This document shows positions 10,962-21,672 of a DNA stretch of 64,000 bases, piece after piece. The DNA is taken from assembly GCA_018398815.1 (NCBI GenBank), contig CM031595.1, positions 139,898,670 to 139,962,669 of the forward strand, written 5' to 3'. The stretch comes from Conus ventricosus (taxonomy: Eukaryota > Mollusca > Gastropoda > Neogastropoda > Conidae). Position 1 is the stretch's first letter; every line of letters starts with the position of its first letter. The position numbers and the translations under genes were made by a program. The notes under the pieces are model-generated. The model did not search any database and was not told the DNA's origin. It saw nothing but the letters and a program-made list of their open reading frames with translations.

Positions 10962-12340
10962 TGGATGATTTTGATAAATATGTTCAACAAGCGGAACGCT
11001 TGGTTTTGATGGAGAAAAACTTACCAACTATGTGCAACAATGCATAGATAGGGCAGACAGGCTAAGAGAGAGAGAAGAAAATAAAAGAAACTAGAAAGTG
11101 AAGAAAATCTAAGGAAACTAGAGATAGAAGAAAAAGACTACAGAGGGAAGTTGAAGAAAGTAGACTACAGAGGGAAGCTGGAAGAAAAAAGACTACAGAG
11201 GGAAGCTAAATCGGAGGAAAAAAGATTACAGAGGGAAGCTGAAATTGAAGAAAAAAGATTACAGAGGGAAGCTGAAGAAAATAAACTACAGAGGGAAGCT
11301 GAGCTGAAGAACGTCAATTTAAGTTGAGACAGTTAGAACTAGAGACTGATGCTGAAATTAAAAAGAATACAGGCATCAAGAGAACCTCCCCAGTTCCACC
11401 AGTCGGTTCCGCAGCCATGCTCAACCAAAAGCGCATATATTCCAAAGTTGCCGCTTTTGAGGAAAAAACGGATGACATTGATAGTTTTCTTTTCCGATTG
11501 AAAGTCACGCAACGTCTTGTGGTTGGCCAAAGGAAAAGTGGACATTGTATATTGCGTCGTTGTTTAAGGGTATAGCGCTTTGACACTGTACCACTCACTT
11601 GCAGCGAAACAAAATTTAACTTGGGATCAGTTGAAAGAAGAACTCCTCAAGAAATTTCAATGTTCTGCTGATCGTTTTCACGAACGTTTCCGTTCTGTGC
11701 GCCCTGAAAAAGGAGAATCGTTTCCATCGTTTCTGATCCGTATGAGTCATTGTTTGGATCGATGGATCGATTTGTCTAAAACGAACAAAACTTTCAATCA
11801 TCACTGGCGAGATCTCCTTCTTAGAGAGCAACTTTTCCAGAGCGTGAGCAAAGATCTGGCCACTTTCCTTAAAGAAAGGCAATTTGAAAACGTGGAGGAA
11901 ATGTGTCAGATGGCTGATCAGTATTGTATCGCTCACCCAGATAAGGGCGTGGCTAGGAAAGGAGAATTTTCCATCTTTGAGTCTCATGCGTCATGTACTA
12001 TCCCATCAGGACAGGGAAGTTACAGGAAAGGAAATCGTGGGGTCATTTTGAGTCCTCAAGGATATACCTATCCTAGGAACGGACAGGGATCTTTCCGCGT
12101 TCGAGTGACTTTCGTCAATACCAGTACTCACCGCCGAAAGACCCGTTACTCCTCAGCAAACGTTCCGAGGTCGTGGACAACGACCACCACGTAGACCTTT
12201 TGGCCAGTTCGTGGACAGAACAGAAGTTCACAAAATCAGTCGGCTGCCGATCAGACAATGCGATGTTTCTTTTGTGATGGCAAGTTCCATTTGAGGAAAA
12301 ATTGCCCTTTCAAACCAAATGATTCAAACCCGCATTAGTC
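10962..12340 (+). pseudogene. LTR element gag with coiled coil and zinc knuckle
   Basis: It starts with ATG at 10962 (MDDFDKYVQQAER), then loses frame within 60 bases. A charged, heptad-like region follows (11050-11330), built from repeats of a KRLQREAE unit. Next comes a gag core in two frames (11330-11570 and 11580-12194), including WDQLKEELLKKF and the FLKERQFENVEEM segment. A CX2CX4HX4C zinc knuckle lies at about 12260-12312 (CFFCDGKFH...C). Gag would form the particle and bind RNA. As assembled it is broken by at least three frameshifts. Confidence 0.85.
11136..11300 (+). repeat. Coding tandem repeat in gag coiled coil
   Basis: Five to six tandem units of about 27-36 bp containing CTACAGAGGGAAGCTGAA, each encoding RLQREAE-like residues. 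Unit spacing varies by multiples that mostly keep a heptad-like pattern. Confidence 0.85.
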
Positions 12341-12359
12341 CCTCACTGATTGTGAAGAA

Positions 12360-12720
12360 GGCCTTGTTTTGGCACCAGATCAATCTGTTGATGGACTGGT
12401 GTTAGAAAACGGAGCTATCAATGGTTTGCAGGCTTCGGTTTTGCGAGACACTGGTGCACTACTGCTGGTGTACGGAAGTCTTTCGTGCTTCAAGACCAGT
12501 ATCTCAACACTGTCCAAAAGTGTAGGTCGTTTGGAGGCAAGATTGAAACGTTTCCGCTGGCGAAAATTTCAGTCGATACACCGTACTACTCCGGTTTTCT
12601 TACCGCCTGGTTATTGATAACCCAGTTTGCGACTTGATCTTGGGCAATTTGCCAGGTGTCGCTACAGTACATGGTGGTGCTGAGGATCGTTTGTTCCTTG
12701 TCTTGTGAGTACTAGATCAA
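12360..12720 (+). pseudogene. LTR element aspartic protease
   Basis: RDTGA (active-site D-T/S-G) lies at about 12448-12462 after a GLQASVL strand. Roughly 60 codons on, in another frame, comes a CDLILGNLPGV segment typical of the second half of Ty3/gypsy proteases. One or two frameshifts separate the halves. The enzyme would mature the Gag-Pol polyprotein. Confidence 0.75.
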
Positions 12721-12879
12721 ACGCATAGAGCAGGGAAAGGTTACAAAGCCGCTAAAAGTCTCAAAACTGGATGAACTCCCGATTACCCCAGATGATTTAA
12801 AGAAATGCAGGAAAAGACGAGACGCTGACGACAATACTTTCTGCTGCTAAACAGACTGTCACTGACGTACCAACGGACA

Positions 12880-14073
12880 AACCAACGTACATACTGGACT
12901 CTGACATTCTCTACAGGTGTGTACCTGGACAGGACAACAGACAAGTTGTGGTTCCAAAACCACTTAGAGAAACAGTACTGCACACGGCTCATGATGCATG
13001 TTCGCTGGTCACTGTGGAATCAAAGAACATTAAAGAGAGTTCTTGATTCTTTTATTGGCCGGTGTCACAAAGGAAGTTACGAAATACGCCGCTCATGTGA
13101 CATCTGCCAAAAGACATCTCAGAAAGGTCGCGTCCCATGTGCACCTTTGCACAAAATGCCTCTCATTTCCGTTCCATTTTGGAAGGTAGCTATGATCTTG
13201 TTGGACCGCTACCACTGTCTTCTTCGGGTTATCGCTATATCTTGACTTTGGTGGATACAGCAACAAGGTATCCAGAAGCGATTCCACTGAAGAAAATTGA
13301 TACAGTATCTGTCGCTGAAGCCTTACTTGCAATTTTTTCCAGAGTGGGTCTTCCAGACGAAATTCTCTCGGATTGTGGAACGCAATTCATTTCTGATCTC
13401 ATGAGAGAAATTTACAGACTGTTGTACAATCTCTTCCATTTCAACCACGCCATATCATCCCCAATCGAATGGCATGGTTGAACGTTTCAATGGAACGTTA
13501 AAATCCATGTTGACAAAGGTTGCAAGGCAAGAGCCCCAGGAATGGGATCGTTTCATACCGGCTTTGCTTTTTGCATACAGGGAAATGCCGAACGAAACGC
13601 TGGGATTCTCACCATTTGAGCTTCTTTTTGGACACTCACCAAGGGGACCTTTGGATCTATTGATGACACAATGGACGGAAAGACGGACATACCTGACAGT
13701 AAAACTGTTTACCAATACGTTTATGAACTGCATAATCGTTGAAGGATGCATGTGAGCTTGCTCAACAGTCAGCTGATAGGAAAACTGATGTGTACAAGGT
13801 CTTTGCAGACAGAAAGCAAAGGCACGTTCCTTCAGCGTTGGAGATAAAGTCCTTGTGCTACTAACTGATGAACATAACAAGCTTCGTGTTATGTGGAAGG
13901 GTCCTTTTCAGGTGGTCGAAAAACTTTCTGAAGTAAATTATAAGATCAAAATGGCAAACACTGAGAAGGTATTTCATGTGAACATGTTGAAGAAGTATGT
14001 TGAACGTACAATGTTGCCATCAACCAGTCGGTTGAGTGGATATGTCCTGTGTCAGAAACTGATGTCAACATGA
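12880..14073 (+). pseudogene. LTR element integrase (HHCC, DDE core, GPY/F)
   Basis: The N-terminal zinc-binding part runs to CDICQK near 13095. The catalytic core shows LVDTATRYPEA (first Asp), ILSDCGTQF (second Asp, with C for the usual x) and GMVERFNGTLK (Glu) at about 13245-13500. The C-terminal module has MWKGPFQVVEKL and FHVNMLKKYVE, matching the GPY/F domain. The three catalytic acids are present but lie in different frames because of indels near 13135, 13440 and 13750. It lies upstream of RT, unlike canonical Ty3. Confidence 0.88.
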
Positions 14074-14319
14074 CAGACATTATCAGTGATGAATTTGTAC
14101 CCAATGTAACGTACAGGGACAGATCAAAGGTTATGAAAACAGCAAATGTAGGAGTGTTAACATCTACCAGTGCAGATGATGTTGTACCCCTTCCTATTCT
14201 GTCTATCAAAGGTGAAACCTATGAGGATGTGGTTCTGTCGAATGATTTGTCTACAAGTCAAACAGAACAGCTCAAAGACATTTTGAAAGACTTTCAGATG
14301 TGTTGACGGATACCCCAGG

Positions 14320-14700
14320 TACAGTAACTGGTATTGAACCCCATAGTATTCAGTTAACTTCTGAAATACCAGTGAGAACCAGACCAATACCCCCTCCCAT
14401 TTGCAAAAAAGAGGGTGGAAATCAATGTAATGCTGGATTTAAAGGTGATAGAACCTTCTACATCTCCGTACAGCTCACCAGTGGTATTGGTAGACAAACC
14501 TGATGGATCAGTGCGTTTCTGCATCGATTACAGAAAAGTAAATAAGATCACTGTGTTCGATGCCGAGCCTATCCCAGACATTGAAGAACTTCTGTGTCAG
14601 CTCTCGGAAGGAAACTATTTTGGAAAGTATACTTGACTAAAGGAATTTCAATTTACTGTTGAACCAGTGCCTGGAACACAAATGTCATGGCAGATTTGTT
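14320..14700 (+). pseudogene. LTR element RT fingers fused to RNase H end (core deleted)
   Basis: RT begins with SSPVVLVDKPDGS and RFCIDYRKVNKIT and reaches NYFGKY at about 14627. Within a few codons the sequence jumps to FQFTVEPVPGT and, after one apparent missing base, NVMADLLSRA followed by a stop. That is the segment that closes RNase H in Ty3-type pol. The palm with the YxDD box and nearly all of RNase H are missing, probably over 1 kb. The stop after LSRA shows that RNase H was the end of pol, which supports the IN-before-RT order. Confidence 0.85.
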
Positions 14701-15570
14701 GTCACGTGCGTGAATATTCATGGACAATGTAACTGTCTTCAAGGGAAAGACTATTCCTGTTTTTTTGTCTTTCTTAATGATTACGGTATGATCACTTTTG
14801 ACGGTGCATTGTATGCTATTGACTGTTTAAATCAAGTGGTATTTATGCATAATTTGCTTGTTGAAGTGACTATATGTTTTGCAAGCAAACGACTACTTGA
14901 TGTTGATGTAATACATATTTATTCTTTGGTAAACAATGGAAAAAATCAAGTACTATTTATGTCTAATTTGCTTGTGAAGATGAATCTATATGTATGTGTG
15001 ATGAGCAAATAACTCTTTAGAAATGTATATATACATGTTTTGATTGTGCAATGAGACAAACCAATTGTTTTCATTTGTCACTGTCAACAATGGAAAGCAG
15101 TGACTTTTCAATGGACTATAACACTACATGTGGGAAAAAGAAACTATGTTTAAACTATGTTTATTTTGTTTACATGTCTATTGAGAAACATTTACACTTG
15201 GAATATTCTCATTTTCATGAGGGTTTTGAAACATATGATGTGAGACAAAGATCAAGGGAAAATATGTGCTTCACATCTTAATGTAGGAACACAATTTGTA
15301 CTTTGAATTGTTAATATCCCTAATTGTTTTATCCATGTAATTTGTGAATGTATTTTGTGAAATATGGTGATCAATTATGAAGTGTTTTTTTTTTAGAAAG
15401 ATTGAAAGTTTGAAACATGCTATTTATGGTGGATCATGATGATTGATTCTATACGTTGATATTAATTTGGTGAATCATGTGTGATGGTTACACATTTTGA
15501 GATTCATGGCTGAAGATGTGTTTAAGTGAAGTTGTATATCCTTTAAAAATTTTCTGGAGAAAATTTTTTC
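14701..15570 (+). other. 3' non-coding part of LTR element
   Basis: AT-rich, with two short open frames (14659-15012 and 15051-15281) that look like no known envelope or other protein. It includes an imperfect direct repeat of about 60 bp (about 14829 and 14943) sharing TATTTATG and TAATTTGCTTGT. Confidence 0.6.
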
Positions 15571-15574
15571 ATCC

Positions 15575-15585
15575 CAGGATGGGGG
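15575..15585 (+). other. Polypurine tract
   Basis: AGGATGGGGG lies directly before the 3' LTR start TGTCATG, in the position for plus-strand priming. Confidence 0.8.
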
Positions 15586-16766
15586 TGTCATGTGACGTAG
15601 CCTCACATCAAGGCATGTGACGCTCCATCACATGAAGATTAGTGATATGAATCATTTCCCCCCGTGCCACAATTAAAGGAAGAATATTCATATGGCTTGA
15701 CTAGTGTAGCGGGCGTCCCCAAAATAATTGTGAGTATGACTCATTCAAGAAACGAATGTGGTCATTGGGTGAAAGTGACCACTGAGTGATATTTAACAGG
15801 GCTGGTAAGGTAAGGTGCTGGTCATGTGTTTTGAACACTGAGTATGCACTCACTAGAGAAGGGGGGAAAGAGTCAGTTTTAACCAGCAGATGGCCTAGAG
15901 ACTCGAACCTGTCAGGACGGTGGTCCTCGTTGCTGACCAGTCATTACCAGGTGAGCGATAGATAGTTGGGAAAGCTACAGGGGGAAACTTAAGAAAGAGA
16001 AAGAATTCATATGTTGAATTGAGAAGCAGGTTACTTACACGAACCTTATTCGTGTTTCAGCCCTTCACCCTTTACCCTTCGCCCTTCACCCTTCAACTTT
16101 CAACCCCGTGAGGTGGTTGAAGATGGCCATGGTGTGGGGAACACACCGTATTTCAGCCCCAGCCAGTACCAACTCCAGGGAGAGGAGTTGAAGCTCGTCA
16201 TTTCGCAAGAGACAGAAGAAGTCGCGAAGAGAAGACGAGACTCGTATCTCCAGGACAAGAGAATTCGAGGGGGCAGTATATTGTCTCAGAGAGAGAGACA
16301 GGGAATTGAGAAAGCAGGGAAGCTTTTACTTGAGGCAGGCAGGTCCTCAGTGATTACGGGAGTTATGTATTCTCCTGGTCCGGAATTTTGGAGGTAACGG
16401 AAAGTGAGGCCATAGCTTTATAAAAAGCGGAACTAGATTAGTTTATCTCTCAGTGTAAAAAGAGATACAAGTGTGAAGACTATTTTTTTCTCTCAGTGTA
16501 AAGAGAGATACATGTGTGAAGATTGATTTGTCTCTCGTGTGAGGAGTGATACATATGTGCAGATTTATTTGTCTCTCAGTGTGGAGAGAGATACAGGTGT
16601 AAAATCTGTTCACAAGTTGTTGAGGTGATTTAGTAAAGTGTTTTCCCTGAAGGAGAGGGGAGAAGAAAAACATTCGGTAGTGCGCCTTTTGGTTGATTGG
16701 AGAGATTGCGTGTGCGTATGGAGTAAATGCTGTCATGAATGGGTATGCAAAAGTGACAGTGTGACA
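15586..16766 (+). repeat. 3' LTR
   Basis: 1181 bp, TGTCATG...GTGACA, near-identical to the 5' LTR. It is followed by target copy GGTGT at 16767-16771 and then by sequence continuous with copy B from 48274. Confidence 0.93.
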
Positions 16767-16843
16767 GGTGTAAACACGCTTTCTTTATGCCAACACACAC
16801 ACACACACACACACAACCACAAAAGAAAAAAGAGTAAACTGAC

Positions 16844-16971
16844 CCAGGAATAGTGAGCAGAGGAAGGAAGTGGATGATCTGTGAGATGTCCAGACCACAG
16901 TCCAGCATAAGGGTCACACCTTTGAAGTACAGCACAAAGCATGGCTTGCTGGGGTTCTCTGACAGGCAGAT
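16844..16971 (-). CDS. INTS9: INTS9 exon 2, copy A
   Basis: It encodes about 42 residues from the start of the metallo-beta-lactamase fold, including MLDCGLDISQ followed by a HFLPLL segment, as in INTS9 N-termini. The acceptor ...GTTCAG follows directly after a long TG tract, so the polypyrimidine tract is partly microsatellite. The donor is GG|GTCAGT, leaving two bases of a codon. The initiating Met must lie in an upstream exon that I could not place. The end of the LTR retrotransposon lies only 77 bp beyond the donor. Confidence 0.88.
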
Positions 16972-16977
16972 CTGAAC

Positions 16978-16979
<2 letters not shown>

Positions 16980-17034
<55 letters not shown>

Positions 17035-17061
17035 ATACACATACACAGGCCATATGCATGT

Positions 17062-17106
<45 letters not shown>
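16980..17106. repeat. (CA)n at INTS9 exon 2 acceptor, copy A
   Basis: Two long CA tracts separated by a short ATGCATGTG stretch, directly upstream (gene sense) of exon 2. Confidence 0.9.
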
Positions 17107-17108
<2 letters not shown>

Positions 17109-18340
17109 CCAGTGAAGTTATTATAGATTTTGTCATGAGGGTCACTAGTGAAAGTTCTTTTTTTTTCGCCATCACTTTTCCCTGAAAAATGGCAGTGGAC
17201 TATGTTTCTCCATCAAGCTGAATTAAAATGTTCTGAGAGTGAGAGCAATTGGATAAGTACAATTTGAAATCATCCCATCATATATTTCGAAGACAGAAAA
17301 TTGTGCTTACTTATATGCACCACCATATGAACTCCAGTTGTATTGAACTTCTCTGTAACATCACCGCATGCCCATGATGAGAGAATGAGGCAAATTACAG
17401 AGATATTGGCAATGTTGATGATAGAACTCTATCTAATTGTGACTATATCACATTCACTTACATACTAGCCACTTCAACCTTAACCTTAGTCAGTGATCAG
17501 TATGGACACTTGATTTTTTTTCTCTCAGTATTTCCACTTTTTTAGAATAGTATTTTACCTGTTGGGGCCAGTTGTAACTCTTGCTGTGAATCTCACATAT
17601 ATTATATAGTTGATGGAGGTTTTGTCATAGATATTAGAAAAGAAGATTCTAAAAGCAGCATCACAATATCATGTGTATGCTAAACCAGAACAGGCTCTTG
17701 TGAACGTTGCTGTAGTCATTCAGTAGCAGTGCAGCGCTCTTCAGTCCTCTGGTGGATGGATGATGACTGACATCAATACCCCTGGGGCAGTAATGACTTA
17801 AACCTGAGTGTGGCTCTGATGAGGTCATTGTTTTGAGAATAAATGCACTGAGATCACACAGGGAATGGGGCAGCAACTGAAAAAGAATTTCAAACACATC
17901 AAGTTCAATTCTTCTAGTTTACTTTAAGGGTAGACAGCATTTGATTCTGTGGGTAACCTGTTGTTTTTTTAATCAGTAAATAATGAGCCACTGGAACCTA
18001 ACAAAATGCTTTGAACAAGATTATCGGTTCTCTCTCTTCTTCTAAATGCAGTGGCTGACTTTAGCTAGAAGCATGCGAACGTTCTTACTCAAGAAGCTTT
18101 CTGTAAGCATTACCATGCAGCTTGCCAACTTTTCTTACGGAGCCTTCAGTTAGCAAACATCATTTTGTCCTAGAAAAGAAATAATCCTGTTCAGATCACT
18201 CAGTTGTGAGTTTATAAGAACTCAACAAAAACGCGATGCAACAAACATACATAAAATGTATCGCACAGTAATGTATATGTTTCTTTTTTCCCTTGTAAAC
18301 TAAAATGCACCTGTAATACATGAGTGTGTTAAACGCTTTC
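17107..18340. other. INTS9 5' intron or flank, copy A
   Basis: Unique-looking AT-rich sequence. The initiator exon should be in or beyond this region, but no Met-start frame joining exon 2 was found. A minus-strand open frame at 17661-17897 has no recognisable similarity and is not called. Confidence 0.5.
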
Positions 18341-18344
18341 TACA

Positions 18345-18655
<311 letters not shown>

Positions 18656-19096
18656 ATTTATTGCTGTGTAAAAATAAAATCTAAATTGCAAACTGTCTTA
18701 CAGAGTTTTAAACATGCGCTTGAACAAAATATCATGGTATACTTAAACAGTATCCAAAGACTAAAAAGACTATTCAAAATTTACTTCTGCGTTTATTTTT
18801 ACCTTTACTCAATTATGAAACAGAGGCCTGAATATTGACTCTCATATCTATAATAAAGGAAGCCATTGTCTTTCTGAAAACATTAAACTGAGAGAGATGT
18901 ATTATTGCATTATATAATGGTAGTTTTTAATTCCTGTCTTTATGTTTTAAATTCCAAATGAGATTAAATGAACAATGCATGACATTGCTCACTGTTACTA
19001 AGCAACAAATAGGTATTATATCCAATTTGGGTACTGTATGATTTAAATTTCAAAACAGAGTGACTAAGGGCGGAAGATGAAGGAAAATTATAAACT
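18656..19096. other. AT-rich spacer without gene, copy A
   Basis: No open frame, motif or repeat stands out between the compound microsatellite and the fold-back hairpin. Confidence 0.6.
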
Positions 19097-19188
19097 GAGG
19101 GGGTTAGTTACCACCAAGGACATAGACAAACAAAAAAAAATGTCTTGTACTTTGTCTGTCTATGTCCTTGGCGGTAACTAACCCCCTC
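19097..19188. repeat. Fold-back hairpin, copy A
   Basis: Arms 19097-19128 and 19157-19188 are inverse complements at 31 of 32 positions, with a 28-base loop containing an A-run. Copy B has it at 50544-50631. The function is unknown. It could be a minimal fold-back transposon or a transcribed hairpin. Confidence 0.9.
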
Positions 19189-19715
19189 TCTTTCTAAATT
19201 TTACTGTATGATTAGTTGAGAACCTTCTTTATACAATAATTTTTAATAACTTTTTCTTTTCCCATGGAAAGACAAAACCTTGGTTGCCAAGAAGCAAGTA
19301 ATACAGAAAGAAAGAAATATAGTTCTAAATATACAACATTATGTATAAGTTTCTTAGATTATTCCAGTTTTAATTCCTCAGTACATTCCAATGTAGGCAA
19401 TTAAAAGTTAAATTCTGAAGGCATTCTTAACATACCTGGAGCTAATGAACATCTATCACAAAACCCATTGGAGTGTATCTGTTTTGAGAACATTTTTTTT
19501 CCATCAAATGTTGTGGTCAGATCAACCGATTAAACAACTCCAGCCAAAAATTGCTGTGTACAGTGTTATGCAAACAACTCAGGCTTTTAGAACTCTTTCA
19601 CTTTGGCAAAAAGAAAATGCCACGAGTTTGATATTCCTGGGTTGCTCAAATTAATATTCATCATTATGACCTACATTTAAAAAGCACCTTACCTGTGATC
19701 TAGGCACTTACAAGA

Positions 19716-19753
<38 letters not shown>

Positions 19754-20270
19754 CACACACACACACACCACACACACACAGCCCTATTCATAACCTAAAA
19801 AATGGACAAAGGAACAAGTTACAAAACATGTGAAGGACCTGAAAGCACTGTCTGAAAAAATATCATTGAAGACGATTTGAAAGATGCAACAGAATTGGCT
19901 TTTCTGATACTGAATGAAGGAGCTTTAGAGCTGGGGACATAGACCGAGAAGCCATGAGATTTACGTTTGAAGCGGTTTTGATAAAAGAAGTCATGAGTAA
20001 GAAGAAGAATGTAGAGACCAAAGGATCCGATATATACCACAGGGGTACATCATAAAGATAAACAAAGGGCAATGCCAGTGACACATGTTGACAATTTAGA
20101 ATTTTACGAATGGTTGATTGTTGGTTCAAACGTCTTTCATTCAAAAGACTAATCAGACAACGATCCAGCTACCGTTAAGCCTTGGTTGTGATATTACTAG
20201 CCCCTTGCTAAGTACTGCTATAATCCTACAACCTTCCTACGACTACTGCCGTGGCGTCCCCAACATCATC
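19189..20270. other. Non-coding stretch with a CA tract, copy A
   Basis: Holds (CA)n at 19719-19780 and the first copy (19871-19909) of a 39-bp exact direct repeat. No gene was recognised. Confidence 0.6.
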
Positions 20271-20309
20271 GACGATTTGAAAGATGCAACAGAATTGGCT
20301 TTTCTGATA
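19871..20309. repeat. 39-bp exact direct repeat, copies 400 bp apart
   Basis: 19871-19909 and 20271-20309 are identical. Copy B keeps the second unit (about 51683) and a corrupted first unit (about 51283). Confidence 0.85.
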
Positions 20310-20317
20310 ATAATCGT

Positions 20318-20500
20318 TCGAAAGCAAGTAATGGATCATTTACAGAAAAACTCACTGATTAGTCAAGACCACATGTTTGTTCCAGGAAGGTTCTTGAATA
20401 CAAATTGGGGAAGCACAGGAAAGCCTGACAGAACATTACATTGATAAAGGGATGTAGTGTTTGATTATCATATACAAAGAAATCACCTTAAAAACGACCA
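20318..20500 (+). pseudogene. 5' end of truncated LINE, cut by contig end (copy A)
   Basis: Encodes VRKQVMDHLQKNSLIS and FVPGR, the RT segment that begins the LINE continuing in copy B from about 51730. The final 100 bases drift from copy B, as expected at a contig end. Confidence 0.65.
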
Positions 20501-21500
20501 NNNNNNNNNNNNNNNNNNNNNNNNNNNNNNNNNNNNNNNNNNNNNNNNNNNNNNNNNNNNNNNNNNNNNNNNNNNNNNNNNNNNNNNNNNNNNNNNNNNN
20601 NNNNNNNNNNNNNNNNNNNNNNNNNNNNNNNNNNNNNNNNNNNNNNNNNNNNNNNNNNNNNNNNNNNNNNNNNNNNNNNNNNNNNNNNNNNNNNNNNNNN
20701 NNNNNNNNNNNNNNNNNNNNNNNNNNNNNNNNNNNNNNNNNNNNNNNNNNNNNNNNNNNNNNNNNNNNNNNNNNNNNNNNNNNNNNNNNNNNNNNNNNNN
20801 NNNNNNNNNNNNNNNNNNNNNNNNNNNNNNNNNNNNNNNNNNNNNNNNNNNNNNNNNNNNNNNNNNNNNNNNNNNNNNNNNNNNNNNNNNNNNNNNNNNN
20901 NNNNNNNNNNNNNNNNNNNNNNNNNNNNNNNNNNNNNNNNNNNNNNNNNNNNNNNNNNNNNNNNNNNNNNNNNNNNNNNNNNNNNNNNNNNNNNNNNNNN
21001 NNNNNNNNNNNNNNNNNNNNNNNNNNNNNNNNNNNNNNNNNNNNNNNNNNNNNNNNNNNNNNNNNNNNNNNNNNNNNNNNNNNNNNNNNNNNNNNNNNNN
21101 NNNNNNNNNNNNNNNNNNNNNNNNNNNNNNNNNNNNNNNNNNNNNNNNNNNNNNNNNNNNNNNNNNNNNNNNNNNNNNNNNNNNNNNNNNNNNNNNNNNN
21201 NNNNNNNNNNNNNNNNNNNNNNNNNNNNNNNNNNNNNNNNNNNNNNNNNNNNNNNNNNNNNNNNNNNNNNNNNNNNNNNNNNNNNNNNNNNNNNNNNNNN
21301 NNNNNNNNNNNNNNNNNNNNNNNNNNNNNNNNNNNNNNNNNNNNNNNNNNNNNNNNNNNNNNNNNNNNNNNNNNNNNNNNNNNNNNNNNNNNNNNNNNNN
21401 NNNNNNNNNNNNNNNNNNNNNNNNNNNNNNNNNNNNNNNNNNNNNNNNNNNNNNNNNNNNNNNNNNNNNNNNNNNNNNNNNNNNNNNNNNNNNNNNNNNN
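20501..21500. other. Assembly gap of 1000 N
   Basis: Exactly 1000 N, a usual placeholder for a gap of unknown size. It separates copy A from the contig that carries the main INTS9 gene. Any reading frame crossing it is meaningless. Confidence 0.99.
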
Positions 21501-21610
21501 GTGTGTGTGTGTGTGTGGTGTGTGTGTGTGTGTGTGTGTTTTGTGTGTGTGTGTATACTTACCCCCCCCCCACATACACACAAAACACATACACACACCA
21601 TAAACAATAC
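21501..21610. repeat. TG/CA microsatellite at contig start
   Basis: TG repeat, a C-run and CA repeat directly after the gap, probably the reason the assembly broke here. Confidence 0.9.
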
Positions 21611-21672
21611 AAAAGTGAATGACGATATGTGCGACTGACGTAAGTGCGTGCTTGTAAAGGTCGCCACGTCGA

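Larger units (their letters stand above)
8357..16766 (+). mobile_element. Ty3/gypsy-type LTR retrotransposon, integrase before RT (Gmr1-like)
   Basis: 8410 bp with LTRs of 1183 and 1181 bp starting TG and ending CA, flanked by the 5-bp duplication GGTGT. The internal part runs PBS, gag, protease, integrase, a truncated RT and the end of RNase H, polypurine tract. That order differs from standard Ty3 (RT-RH-IN) and matches the Gmr1 group. Copy B has the empty site at 48269-48273. The element is antisense to INTS9, in the intron just past exon 2. Frameshifts and a large RT/RNase H deletion make it non-autonomous. Confidence 0.92.

Noticed and set aside
14659..15281. An envelope-like ORF after pol in the LTR element
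   Set aside because: Two unrelated short frames without signal peptide, membrane span or known motif.
17661..17897. A host exon on the minus strand upstream of INTS9 exon 2
   Set aside because: No recognisable similarity, no fit with the INTS9 N-terminus, and the copy B version is not kept open.
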